A DNA stretch of 10,023 nucleotides, from positions 1 through 10,023 of the forward strand of contig CAIOCC010000019.1 of NCBI GenBank assembly GCA_903856555.1, in the 5' to 3' direction. Below, piece by piece: positions 1 to 6,691 of the stretch. Position 1 is the stretch's first letter; each line of letters opens with the position of its first letter. The notes under the pieces were generated by a model. The model made no database searches, was not told where the DNA came from, and saw only the letters and a list, made by a program, of their open reading frames with translations. This DNA is from an uncultured Bacteroidota bacterium (lineage in GTDB: Bacteria; Bacteroidota; Bacteroidia; UBA7662). Both the position numbers and the translations under genes were made by a program.

Positions 1-1275
1 CAAACGGCCTGCCATGTCCCGTACTTCGACGCTCCATCGTCCTGCTGATGGCCAACTTAAATGAAAATTCGTACTGGATTGAAACGGATTAGGATACGCC
101 AAAACTTGCCAGGAATTGAATACTTCCTTACGTAATATGGGAGCCGACCACTGCCAATCATCGCGAACTTCACCCCAACCGTTGGCCAATTCACTTTGAG
201 CACGATTCAAACGAATCCTACCCTCGGCCTCCCCCTTTACTTCCAAGATCAGAACCTCTTCACCTTCCCTAACCACCCAAGGAGCTACCCCGTACCAAAC
301 AACGGTAAGCTTTTGACCCACCTGATGGTATGTCAATCCTCCGCTAATTTCTGGACGGGTACAGCGGATAGCATAAACTTGGACCCTCTCTGGCAATTCT
401 AAGCTCAGGGTAACTGCTCCCAAATCCATAGAACCTGTTAATCTCAAGGGTATCTCGTAGAGTCCCTCTTGACTTCCTATGAAACCTTGGCTATCCAAGG
501 CTATCCATTGAGACCTTGGTGCAAGGCCCGGAACATAGGAACCGTTCACATCCCCCGCAAACAAAGCATCAATGCCCACTATTTGTTCTACTTGATGGGG
601 TTGACGATGGACCTGAACATGGTTCAAAGAATAGCGCCAATCTTCCGACGAGCCAAATGAGGCCAACGATCCCGAAGTCCTACGCATTATCAATAAGGCA
701 TCGTTGTTGTTCAAATGTGAATTCAGGTTTACATCACCCGCCAATGCTTTCAAACCCGACAAAGCAGACATACCCGTAAAGGCACGATTCACTAGCAAGG
801 CATCGGTGCCGTTTACCCCGGACCAGGCTCGGTTGTCTGAAATAACCAACGAGTAGTTACCATCCATTACCATTCCCAAATCTGCTGTACCCTGAGCATC
901 TGTAGTCCCTACAGCCATCTGTTGCCCTTGGCTATTCCTGAGTTGAATTAGCACAGAGGGAAGGGGTGATTGAACGGCGTTCAGATAATGCAGGCGGGTT
1001 TTTAATTGTAAACCAGGAATCAACCACTCGAAAGGCTGCTGTACACCGGCCTGACCAACAACCCCGCTCGCCAAAGAATAGTCATACTGGCCACTCACCG
1101 TCTCCCCTATCGAAACCGCCAAAGACGCGCCCGAACCATTGAACACGTCACCGCCTCCGCTCAAAACCGCCGTTTGGGCAAAAACACGCCCAACAAACAA
1201 AAAATGAATACTAAAGAAACAAAAAAAAGTAAGGCCTGTATTGTGATTTACCGATATCAATAAATTTTTAGCCAT
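1..1275 (-). CDS. T9SS-secreted protein with dockerin-like and cohesin-like segments (C-terminus cut by window edge)
   Basis: The frame is open for 425 codons from an ATG at 1275 to base 1 with no stop, so the gene continues beyond the window. Residues 1-33 look like a signal peptide: a hydrophobic stretch at about 15-28, then a VFA|Q cleavage site. Residues 34-84 are a Gly/Ser-rich segment ending GVQQPFEW, a pattern common at the start of Bacteroidota secreted proteins. Residues 90-145 resemble a small beta-sandwich (ending DGNYSLVI). Residues 153-205 carry two dockerin-like helices (GVNGTDALLVNRAFTG; GDVNLNSHLNNNDALLIMRR), followed by GDVNGSYVP at 241-249. Residues about 268-372 look cohesin-like (alternating strands, LGAVTLSLELP, LTVVWYG, EEVLILEVKG). 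From residue 394, YPNPF followed by a beta-rich stretch ending VEVRDMAGRL is the start of a T9SS type A sorting domain. About 30-45 residues are probably missing. The protein is likely exported through the Sec and T9SS pathways to the cell surface or outside; its specific function is unknown. Domain calls are by eye. Confidence 0.88.
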   Translation of the reverse strand, partial: MAKNLLISVNHNTGLTFFCFFSIHFLFVGRVFAQTAVLSGGGDVFNGSGASLAVSIGETVSGQYDYSLASGVVGQAGVQQPFEWLIPGLQLKTRLHYLNAVQSPLPSVLIQLRNSQGQQMAVGTTDAQGTADLGMVMDGNYSLVISDNRAWSGVNGTDALLVNRAFTGMSALSGLKALAGDVNLNSHLNNNDALLIMRRTSGSLASFGSSEDWRYSLNHVQVHRQPHQVEQIVGIDALFAGDVNGSYVPGLAPRSQWIALDSQGFIGSQEGLYEIPLRLTGSMDLGAVTLSLELPERVQVYAIRCTRPEISGGLTYHQVGQKLTVVWYGVAPWVVREGEEVLILEVKGEAEGRIRLNRAQSELANGWGEVRDDWQWSAPILRKEVFNSWQVLAYPNPFQSSTNFHLSWPSAGRWSVEVRDMAGRL

Positions 1276-1298
1276 AATTTTTAGAAGCCTGTTTCTGC

Positions 1299-1329
1299 TA
1301 AATATATTAATTTTTGTGGGTAATCCAAA
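1299..1329 (-). promoter_or_regulatory. Candidate Bacteroidota promoter for the T9SS cargo gene
   Basis: On the minus strand, TTTG (1326-1329) is followed after 19 bases by TATATTTA (1299-1306). This matches the Bacteroidota consensus TTTG-N19-TAnnTTTG except for the last base. It lies 23 bases upstream of the ATG at 1275, in an AT-rich gap between nspC and this gene, and would give a short leader. The rest of the 113-base gap (1276-1388) shows no convincing terminator; CCAATTTTTTGG at 1325-1336 is only a weak four-pair palindrome. Confidence 0.4.
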
Positions 1330-1388
1330 AAATTGGTTGACATTTTTGGTGGAAGACTTAGTGGAATACTGACAATTAACGGTAATCC

Positions 1389-2603
1389 TCAGGACAACCG
1401 CGACTCAAAGTCCTGGTAGCCAAAGCGCCGTACCAGGTCAAATCGGCCTTCGCTGCGCCAAATTCCGATAGAAGGGAGCTCCATCCCGTTGAATGTATGG
1501 GTTTTGACCATGGTGTAATGCATCATGTCCAGGAAGATCAAATCATCTCCCGGTCGAAGGGGCTGCGGGAATCCATAATTGCCCACCTGGTCGCCGGCCA
1601 AACAGGACTGTCCGCCCAAGCGGTAGAGGTGAGGATGCGTGGCCGTTGCCTGCATCTCCGCCCCTAGGATGCGAGGCTGGTAAGGCATTTCGAGGACATC
1701 GGGTAAATGCGCCGTGATGCTGCTATCCAAAATAGCCACCGGCAAGGCCTCGGTTTCCATGATATCCAGGACTTGGGACCGGAAATACCCCGTCTCCCAA
1801 ACCAAAGCCGAACCCGGCTCCATGATCAGTTGAAGATGCGGAAATTGAGCCTTGAAGCCCGCGATGGCCTCGGCGGCTTGCTCCAAATCGTAATCCTCTC
1901 GACTCATCAAATGCCCTCCCCCCAGGTTCATGGAGCGAACGCGTTGGAGCCATGGACCAAAATCACGGGCCAAAATCGCCAGGGTTTGGGCCAAGGCGTC
2001 CGCCCCGCTTTCGCAGAGGTTATGGCAATGCAAAAAATCCGGTTCCAAACCGGCCTGCTCCAGGGCCGAGTACCCGCGCTCCAAGTCTTGGAGACGGGTT
2101 CCCAAACGAGAGCCGGCAGCGCAAGGGTTGTACAGGTCCGTGCTGACCGGCGAATAGCCCGGGTTGATACGCAAACCCAAGTGAATATCCGCACGATGGC
2201 TCCTAAAGGCCGCCCCGTGTTGCAAAAGTTGCGAGACCGAATTAAAGGAAACATGGTCCGCCATGCTCGCGATCTCCTCCACCTGCCCGGTGGGATAGGC
2301 CGGCATAAAAATGTGTTGCGAACCCCCAAATCGAGTAGTCCCCAATCGCAATTCGTGCAGAGAGGATGCCGTGGTCCCGTGCACCGCCTCTCGCATGGTT
2401 TCAAATACCGAAAACATCGCAAAGCCCTTGAGGGCTAGGATAAACTGCACCGGAATCCTGCGTTGCAATTCGGTATAGAAAGCCATATTGGCACGCAGTC
2501 GGTCTTCGTCCATCACAAAGCTTGGCGATGGAATTTGATTCCAAGCCAAGCGACCCGGGCTGTAGGTTTCCCGCAAAGCCCTTAGGGCCTCCAAATCACG
2601 CAT
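1389..2603 (-). CDS. nspC: Carboxynorspermidine/carboxyspermidine decarboxylase
   Basis: This is a PLP-dependent fold-type III (alanine racemase-like) decarboxylase. It removes the carboxyl group of carboxyspermidine or carboxynorspermidine, the last step of this polyamine pathway, in the cytosol. With the start at 2603 it has 404 residues. Visible motifs are the PLP lysine in LALKGFA (K59), HNLCE (194-198), the phosphate-binding glycines in NLGGGHLMSREDYD (about 226-239), EPGSA (262-266), DSSITAHLPDVLEMPY (293-308), GGQSCLAGD (about 330-338, Cys334) and DMMHYTMVKT (about 359-368). I recall the family motif as EPGEA, so Ser265 would be a substitution. The frame is open to an ATG at 2639 (416 residues). 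The ATG at 2603 is preferred because family members begin a short distance before the IPSP strand and it overlaps the upstream stop by only 8 bases (ATGCGTGA), typical of translational coupling. Because putrescine is probably made by the same operon, spermidine is the more likely product than norspermidine (inference). Confidence 0.95.
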   Translation of the reverse strand: MRDLEALRALRETYSPGRLAWNQIPSPSFVMDEDRLRANMAFYTELQRRIPVQFILALKGFAMFSVFETMREAVHGTTASSLHELRLGTTRFGGSQHIFMPAYPTGQVEEIASMADHVSFNSVSQLLQHGAAFRSHRADIHLGLRINPGYSPVSTDLYNPCAAGSRLGTRLQDLERGYSALEQAGLEPDFLHCHNLCESGADALAQTLAILARDFGPWLQRVRSMNLGGGHLMSREDYDLEQAAEAIAGFKAQFPHLQLIMEPGSALVWETGYFRSQVLDIMETEALPVAILDSSITAHLPDVLEMPYQPRILGAEMQATATHPHLYRLGGQSCLAGDQVGNYGFPQPLRPGDDLIFLDMMHYTMVKTHTFNGMELPSIGIWRSEGRFDLVRRFGYQDFESRLS

Positions 2604-3810
2604 GGGATCCGTAATCGTCAAAAGGCGAAGGACCATCAACGACTTCGTGCCATGGAAGGCCGTAAAGCCCCAAATCCTTCATAAAGGGGTCCGGATTGAA
2701 TTCTTCTACGTTGAAAACACCCTTCCCAGACCAAGTGCCTTCCATCATCATTTTGGCGCCAATCATGGCCGGAACCCCGGTCGTATAGGAAACCGCCTGG
2801 GCACCGATTTCCCGGTAAACTTCGGCATGATCGCAATTGTTCCAAACATAGTAATGCTTGGTTTGGCCATCCTTCAACCCCCGGATATGACAACCAATCG
2901 AGGTCTGACCTTGGTACCCCGCACCCAACGAAGAGGGCTCGGGCAAGACTGCCTTGAGGAATTCCAAGGGGACAATGGACTGACCCTGAAATTGAATCGG
3001 GGCAATGGACGTCATCCCCACATTCTCAAGAACGCGCAAATGGGTTAAGTACTGTTGACCGAAGGTCATCCAGAAACGGGCTCTGCGCAGGGTTGGAAAA
3101 TTTTTGACCAGAGACTCCAATTCCTCGTGGTACAAGAGATACGAATCCTTGGGACCAACACCCGGATAATCAATGGGTTGATGAACGCTGAGCGGCTCGG
3201 TTTCAACCCAACGACCGCTTTCGAAATAGCGTCCCTTTTGGGTGATTTCCCGGATATTGATTTCGGGATTAAAATTGGTCGCGAAGGCTTTGCCATGGTC
3301 ACCGGCATTGCAATCAACGATGTCCAGGTAATGCAATTCATCCAAGTGATGCTTGGCCGCATAGGCCGTGAAGACCCCGGTGACCCCCGGATCAAAACCG
3401 CAGCCCAACAAGGCCATCAGTCCTGCTTCGGCAAAGCGATCGTGGTAGGCCCATTGCCAATGGTATTCAAATTTGGCCACGTCCTTGGGCTCGTAATTGG
3501 CCGTATCCAGGTAATGCACCCCGCATTGGAGGCAGGCCTCCATAATGGTCAGGTCCTGGTAAGGAAGAGCCACATTGATGCAAAGGGTGGGCTTGAAATC
3601 CTTCATCAAAGCCACCAGCTGGGGAACCACATCGGCATCCACAGCGGCGGTCGTCACATGGCTTTTACCGATTTCGGCCGCGATGCGATCGCATTTGGAA
3701 CGGGTTCTGGAAGCCAGCATCAGGTCTCCAAAAACGTCCGGCAAGGAGGCACATTTGTGGGCTACCACGGCCCCTACCCCACCGGCACCAATAATCAGGG
3801 TTCTTTTCAT
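2596..3810 (-). CDS. Carboxynorspermidine/carboxyspermidine synthase (saccharopine dehydrogenase-like)
   Basis: The protein has 404 residues, the usual size for the family. It catalyses NADPH-dependent reductive condensation of L-aspartate semialdehyde with putrescine (or diaminopropane) to give carboxyspermidine (or carboxynorspermidine). Sequence evidence: an N-terminal Rossmann motif GAGGVG at residues 8-13 directly after the first strand, then SRTRSKC (34-40) at the position expected to hold NADP phosphate. The saccharopine-dehydrogenase-type core includes LGCGFDPGVT (135-144), DCNAGDHG (166-173) and NFNPEINIRE (179-188). Near the C-terminus there is a GAKMMMEGTW-type helix. It starts 6 bases after the agmatinase stop, and its last 8 bases overlap the preferred start of nspC, the usual partner gene. 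Some databases call this family saccharopine dehydrogenase or Lys1, but pairing with nspC makes the polyamine role much more likely than a lysine role. Confidence 0.93.
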   Translation of the reverse strand: MKRTLIIGAGGVGAVVAHKCASLPDVFGDLMLASRTRSKCDRIAAEIGKSHVTTAAVDADVVPQLVALMKDFKPTLCINVALPYQDLTIMEACLQCGVHYLDTANYEPKDVAKFEYHWQWAYHDRFAEAGLMALLGCGFDPGVTGVFTAYAAKHHLDELHYLDIVDCNAGDHGKAFATNFNPEINIREITQKGRYFESGRWVETEPLSVHQPIDYPGVGPKDSYLLYHEELESLVKNFPTLRRARFWMTFGQQYLTHLRVLENVGMTSIAPIQFQGQSIVPLEFLKAVLPEPSSLGAGYQGQTSIGCHIRGLKDGQTKHYYVWNNCDHAEVYREIGAQAVSYTTGVPAMIGAKMMMEGTWSGKGVFNVEEFNPDPFMKDLGLYGLPWHEVVDGPSPFDDYGSHA

Positions 3811-3816
3811 AACAAT

Positions 3817-4950
3817 TTATATTTTGGGTTTTCGGTTTGAATTTTTGGTTTTGGGTGCCGCTTGACGTCCCTTGTTTCGGGTCAAGGGCGAACGGTTACT
3901 GGCCAGGCACAGGTTGCTCAAACGGTACAGCAAGCGGGCCCCAACATTGCCGTTCCATTCCCGGTCTCCTTTGGAAGGCGCAACCTCTACCAAGTCAAAG
4001 CCAACGATGCGACGACCGCTTTGGTAAAGGACTTCCAGCAGGTGCAAGGCCTGGTTGTATTCCAAACCACCCGGAACCGGGGTCCCGGTACCAGGGGCGT
4101 AACAGGGACGGAGTCCATCGATATCAAAGCTGATGTAAACCTGCTCGGGCAAGGCCTTGACGATCTCCAAACACAAGTCGTGCCAATGGGTTCCACGGTG
4201 CATCGCCGAAGCCAACGCATGGTCGGTCCATACCGTCACCCGCTCATCCTGTTCAGCGCATTCTTTTTCGGCCGGGCAATAATCCCGTATCCCCACCTGC
4301 ACCAGTCGACTCAACGAGGGTATACGCAGGGCATTGAACATGATCGAAGCATGCGAATAGTCAAAGCCTTCGTAGGCATTTCGCAAGTCCATGTGGGCAT
4401 CGATATGAAGGATGCCAAAGGAATCCAGATCCTGGCCCAAAACCTCCATCAAACCCAAAGGGGTGGAGTGATCCCCGCCCAGGATGGCCACGGTTTTGCC
4501 TAGGTTGCGATAATGCCTAGCCTGGGTTCGGACCCAATCCAACAAGTAACCGCATTTCTCGTTGGCCGTCTGCAATCCTGCCGCCATTTCGGAGGCTTGT
4601 TCGGGGTTTTGGCCGTTTTCCAACCAACGCAGGTAAGATTCCACCCAGCGGCGTTCGGATTTGGAACGCTGCTGCCAACGCAAATCCAAGGGCAAGAGTT
4701 GACGAGGCAGGGTCCAGGCCTCGGATACCACGGGGTCCTCCAAATCCAGCTGGGACGATGCGTCCAAAACGGCCTGCGGGCCTTTGCGGGTCCCATCCCC
4801 GTACGAAACCGTCAGGTCCCAGGGAACAGGCAGAATAACGAGTTCGGATTCTTCCACCGTGTAGGGTAAACCAAAAAGGAAATCCCCCTTTTGGCCTACT
4901 CCGTTGGGATCCGGTACGTTGTTAGGGGATTTTGGATTGGACTGACTCAT
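3817..4950 (-). CDS. speB: Agmatinase/arginase-family ureohydrolase
   Basis: This 377-residue enzyme of the ureohydrolase superfamily most likely hydrolyses agmatine to putrescine and urea with a two-metal (Mn) centre. All six expected metal ligands are visible: His161 in GGDHS (158-162), Asp184, His186 and Asp188 in DAHMD, and Asp276 and Asp278 in SFDIDGL. The PGTGTPVPGG loop (286-295) and Glu322 in FDLVEVAP are also present. Two features differ from short agmatinases: a polar, partly helical insert at about residues 72-150, and a basic C-terminal tail from about residue 352 (rich in Lys, Arg and Asn). The residue after DGL is Arg281 where many family members have Asp. The gene starts 2 bases after the ychF stop and ends 6 bases before the carboxyspermidine synthase start. 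The pathway context supports agmatinase, but arginase, guanidinobutyrase or another amidinohydrolase activity cannot be excluded from sequence alone. Confidence 0.88.
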   Translation of the reverse strand: MSQSNPKSPNNVPDPNGVGQKGDFLFGLPYTVEESELVILPVPWDLTVSYGDGTRKGPQAVLDASSQLDLEDPVVSEAWTLPRQLLPLDLRWQQRSKSERRWVESYLRWLENGQNPEQASEMAAGLQTANEKCGYLLDWVRTQARHYRNLGKTVAILGGDHSTPLGLMEVLGQDLDSFGILHIDAHMDLRNAYEGFDYSHASIMFNALRIPSLSRLVQVGIRDYCPAEKECAEQDERVTVWTDHALASAMHRGTHWHDLCLEIVKALPEQVYISFDIDGLRPCYAPGTGTPVPGGLEYNQALHLLEVLYQSGRRIVGFDLVEVAPSKGDREWNGNVGARLLYRLSNLCLASNRSPLTRNKGRQAAPKTKNSNRKPKI

Positions 4951-4952
4951 GC

Positions 4953-6050
4953 CTAAACATTAAAGCGAAACAACATGATATCCCCGTCTTGAACGGTATA
5001 GTTCTTGCCTTCCAAGCCCACTTTGCCGACCTCGCGGCAAGCCGACCAAGAACCGTGATTGATAAAGTCCTCGTAGTGAATCACTTCGGCCTTGATGAAG
5101 CCTTTTTCAAAATCGCTGTGAATGGCACCGGCCGCCTGCGGGGCCAGCGTTCCCATGGGAATGGTCCAGGCCCGGACTTCCTTTTCGCCGGCCGTAAAAT
5201 AGGTTTGCAATCGAAGGAGATGGTAAGCCGCCAAGAGCAGACGTTCCACCCCGCTTTGGGCAATGCCGGCATCGCGTAGAAATTCTTGACGGTCCTCAAA
5301 GGACTCCAACTCGGCAATTTCGGATTCCAAGGCGGCACAGATCACCAAGACCTCGGCCCCTTCGGCAGCCGCCATGGCTCGAACCTTTTGGACCATCGTG
5401 TTCTCGGTGGCCAAGTCCTCGGCCGCCACATTGCAAACGTAGAGAACCGGCTTGGAAGTCAGCAAAAACAGATCGTAGATTAATTCACTTTCTTCGGGGG
5501 TTAGACCGTGGGAGCGCACCGATTCACCGCGTTCCAAACCGGCTTTGACCTTGATCAAAACCTCCAAGAGCGCTTTGGCGTCTTTGTCCCCGGCCTTGGC
5601 CGCCCGCTCGGTCCGGGCTTGCCGTTTTTCGATGGAGTCCAAATCCTTGAGCTGCAACTCGGTATCAATGATTTCTTTGTCTGCCAGGGGATCCACCCGG
5701 CCGTGAACGTGGACAATGTTCGGGTCGTCAAAACAACGTAAAACATGGAGGATGGCATGGGTTTCGCGGATATTCGCCAAGAATTGGTTGCCCAGGCCTT
5801 CCCCTTTGCTAGCACCCTGCACCAGCCCGGCAATATCCACCATTTCGAGGGTATTGGGCACCAGGTTTTGGGGCTTGACCAATTCGGCCAAGCGATTGAG
5901 TCGCTGATCGGGAACCGTGATGGTGCCCACATTGGGCTCGATGGTACAAAATGGAAAATTCGCAGCCTGGGCCCTGGCATTGGACAAGCAATTAAAGAGG
6001 GTGGACTTGCCTACATTGGGAAGTCCTACGATACCGCACTGAAGGGCCAT
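4953..6050 (-). CDS. ychF: Ribosome-binding ATPase YchF (Obg family)
   Basis: The 365-residue protein has the family's usual length (about 363-365). YchF/Ola1 proteins are P-loop NTPases that prefer ATP, bind ribosomes and are linked to translation and stress responses. Visible parts are the P-loop GLPNVGKST (9-17), switch I PFCTIEPN (33-40), G3 DIAGLVQGASKGEGLG (72-87), the His114 position characteristic of YchF, and an altered G4 motif NVAAED (207-212) instead of NKxD, which fits the loss of strict guanine specificity. A charged helical coiled-coil insert spans about residues 125-175, and a C-terminal TGS domain spans about 281-364 (AWTIPMGTLAPQAAGAIHSD, FIKAEVI, VQDGDIMLFRFNV). The start at 6050 places GIVG strand 1 at the usual distance. 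It lies 31 bases after the small outer-membrane candidate and only 2 bases before the agmatinase gene, so co-transcription with the polyamine genes is likely. Confidence 0.97.
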   Translation of the reverse strand: MALQCGIVGLPNVGKSTLFNCLSNARAQAANFPFCTIEPNVGTITVPDQRLNRLAELVKPQNLVPNTLEMVDIAGLVQGASKGEGLGNQFLANIRETHAILHVLRCFDDPNIVHVHGRVDPLADKEIIDTELQLKDLDSIEKRQARTERAAKAGDKDAKALLEVLIKVKAGLERGESVRSHGLTPEESELIYDLFLLTSKPVLYVCNVAAEDLATENTMVQKVRAMAAAEGAEVLVICAALESEIAELESFEDRQEFLRDAGIAQSGVERLLLAAYHLLRLQTYFTAGEKEVRAWTIPMGTLAPQAAGAIHSDFEKGFIKAEVIHYEDFINHGSWSACREVGKVGLEGKNYTVQDGDIMLFRFNV

Positions 6051-6081
6051 GGAGGAGAAATTTTAGGTGTAAAAACGAGGT

Positions 6082-6603
6082 CTAGCGTGTCCGGTATTTT
6101 TCGTCCGGATCGGGGTAAAACATGAATAAAGGGAACGTGAAACGGCCGGCCCAAACCTGAACCCCGGGGCGGTAAAAGGGCAAGACTTCGTACACCACCT
6201 CAAAATTCAAATGCCGTTTGGGCAAGGGAACAGCACCGCCCAGACCAAGACCAAAGGAACCACGTTTCACGGCATAAGGTCTTGTGATGATGCGGTTGTA
6301 ACCGACATAAGGATGCAGGTACAGCATGCGGTACCCAAAGAATTTTAGACCAAAATCGGCGCTGAACTGATCGTTCGCATTCTGGTAGGCCAAATACTGA
6401 ATTCCTACGTTGGCATGCCAAGCGCCCGCAATATGGGCATCCCCCTCCAATCGCGGTCCCACACCGTTGCTTACCGGCAATCCTTCGTATTTGACCTGCC
6501 CCGCCTGCATCCCCAAGGAAAGAAAATCCGCTTTGCGCATTTGGGCTTGACCAAACTGGGACAGGCCCCCAACCAAGACCAGAACAGCCCCCAGGACTTT
6601 CAT
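6082..6603 (-). CDS. Small exported protein, possible outer-membrane beta-barrel, unknown family
   Basis: I do not recognise this family. With the start at 6603 the product has 173 residues and opens with a clean signal peptide (MKVLGAVLVLVGGLSQFGQA, cleavage near residue 20). The mature part is rich in Gly and aromatic residues with alternating patterns typical of beta strands (for example WHANVGIQYLAYQ, FSADFGLKFFGYRM, LYLHPYVGYNRI, GSFGLGLGGAVPL, LNFEVVYEVLPFY, WAGRFTFPLFMFY), suggesting a small barrel in the outer membrane. It ends in charged residues (DPDEKYRTR) rather than the aromatic residue common in barrels. The frame is open upstream to 6693, but that extension is Cys/Arg-rich, covers the divergent promoter gap and would bury the signal peptide, so 6603 is preferred. 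It appears to be the first gene of the ychF-polyamine operon. Confidence 0.75.
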   Translation of the reverse strand: MKVLGAVLVLVGGLSQFGQAQMRKADFLSLGMQAGQVKYEGLPVSNGVGPRLEGDAHIAGAWHANVGIQYLAYQNANDQFSADFGLKFFGYRMLYLHPYVGYNRIITRPYAVKRGSFGLGLGGAVPLPKRHLNFEVVYEVLPFYRPGVQVWAGRFTFPLFMFYPDPDEKYRTR

Positions 6604-6637
6604 AGGCCAAAAGAAGGACGAAATCTTAAACACGCAA

Positions 6638-6645
6638 CAAAAGTA
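6638..6645 (-). promoter_or_regulatory. Candidate -7 promoter element for the minus-strand operon
   Basis: TACTTTTG on the minus strand is an exact match to the Bacteroidota -7 box TAnnTTTG. It lies 34 bases upstream of the ATG at 6603, within the 88-base gap between the divergent genes, and would give a leader of roughly 25-30 bases. No good TTTG -33 partner is visible at the usual spacing (that stretch is GC-rich), so this is only a candidate. I see no comparable element facing the plus-strand ABC transporter gene in the same gap. Confidence 0.35.
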
Positions 6646-6691
6646 ACGAGCCCGCAGGCAGGGCCGAAGGTTTAACCGAAATTTGCAACCC

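Noticed and set aside
196..779. Short plus-strand open frames in the leftmost region
   Set aside because: They are antisense to the continuous minus-strand T9SS cargo frame, which has a signal peptide, GDVN repeats and a sorting domain.
1319..1388. GGTAATCC present at 1319-1326 and again at 1381-1388
   Set aside because: An eight-base repeat in a short AT-rich gap with no extension on either side is likely chance.
1707..2438. A 243-codon plus-strand open frame opposite nspC
   Set aside because: It is antisense to conserved nspC motifs, with Arg/Gln-rich composition and no domain; it is a shadow frame.
3055..3840. A 261-codon plus-strand open frame opposite the carboxyspermidine synthase gene
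   Set aside because: It lies wholly antisense to a well-recognised gene, has no recognisable domain, and reads as a codon-bias shadow.
6650..6664. GCCC-GCAGGCA-GGGC inverted repeat in the divergent gap
   Set aside because: A four-base-pair stem is too weak to claim as an operator or hairpin.
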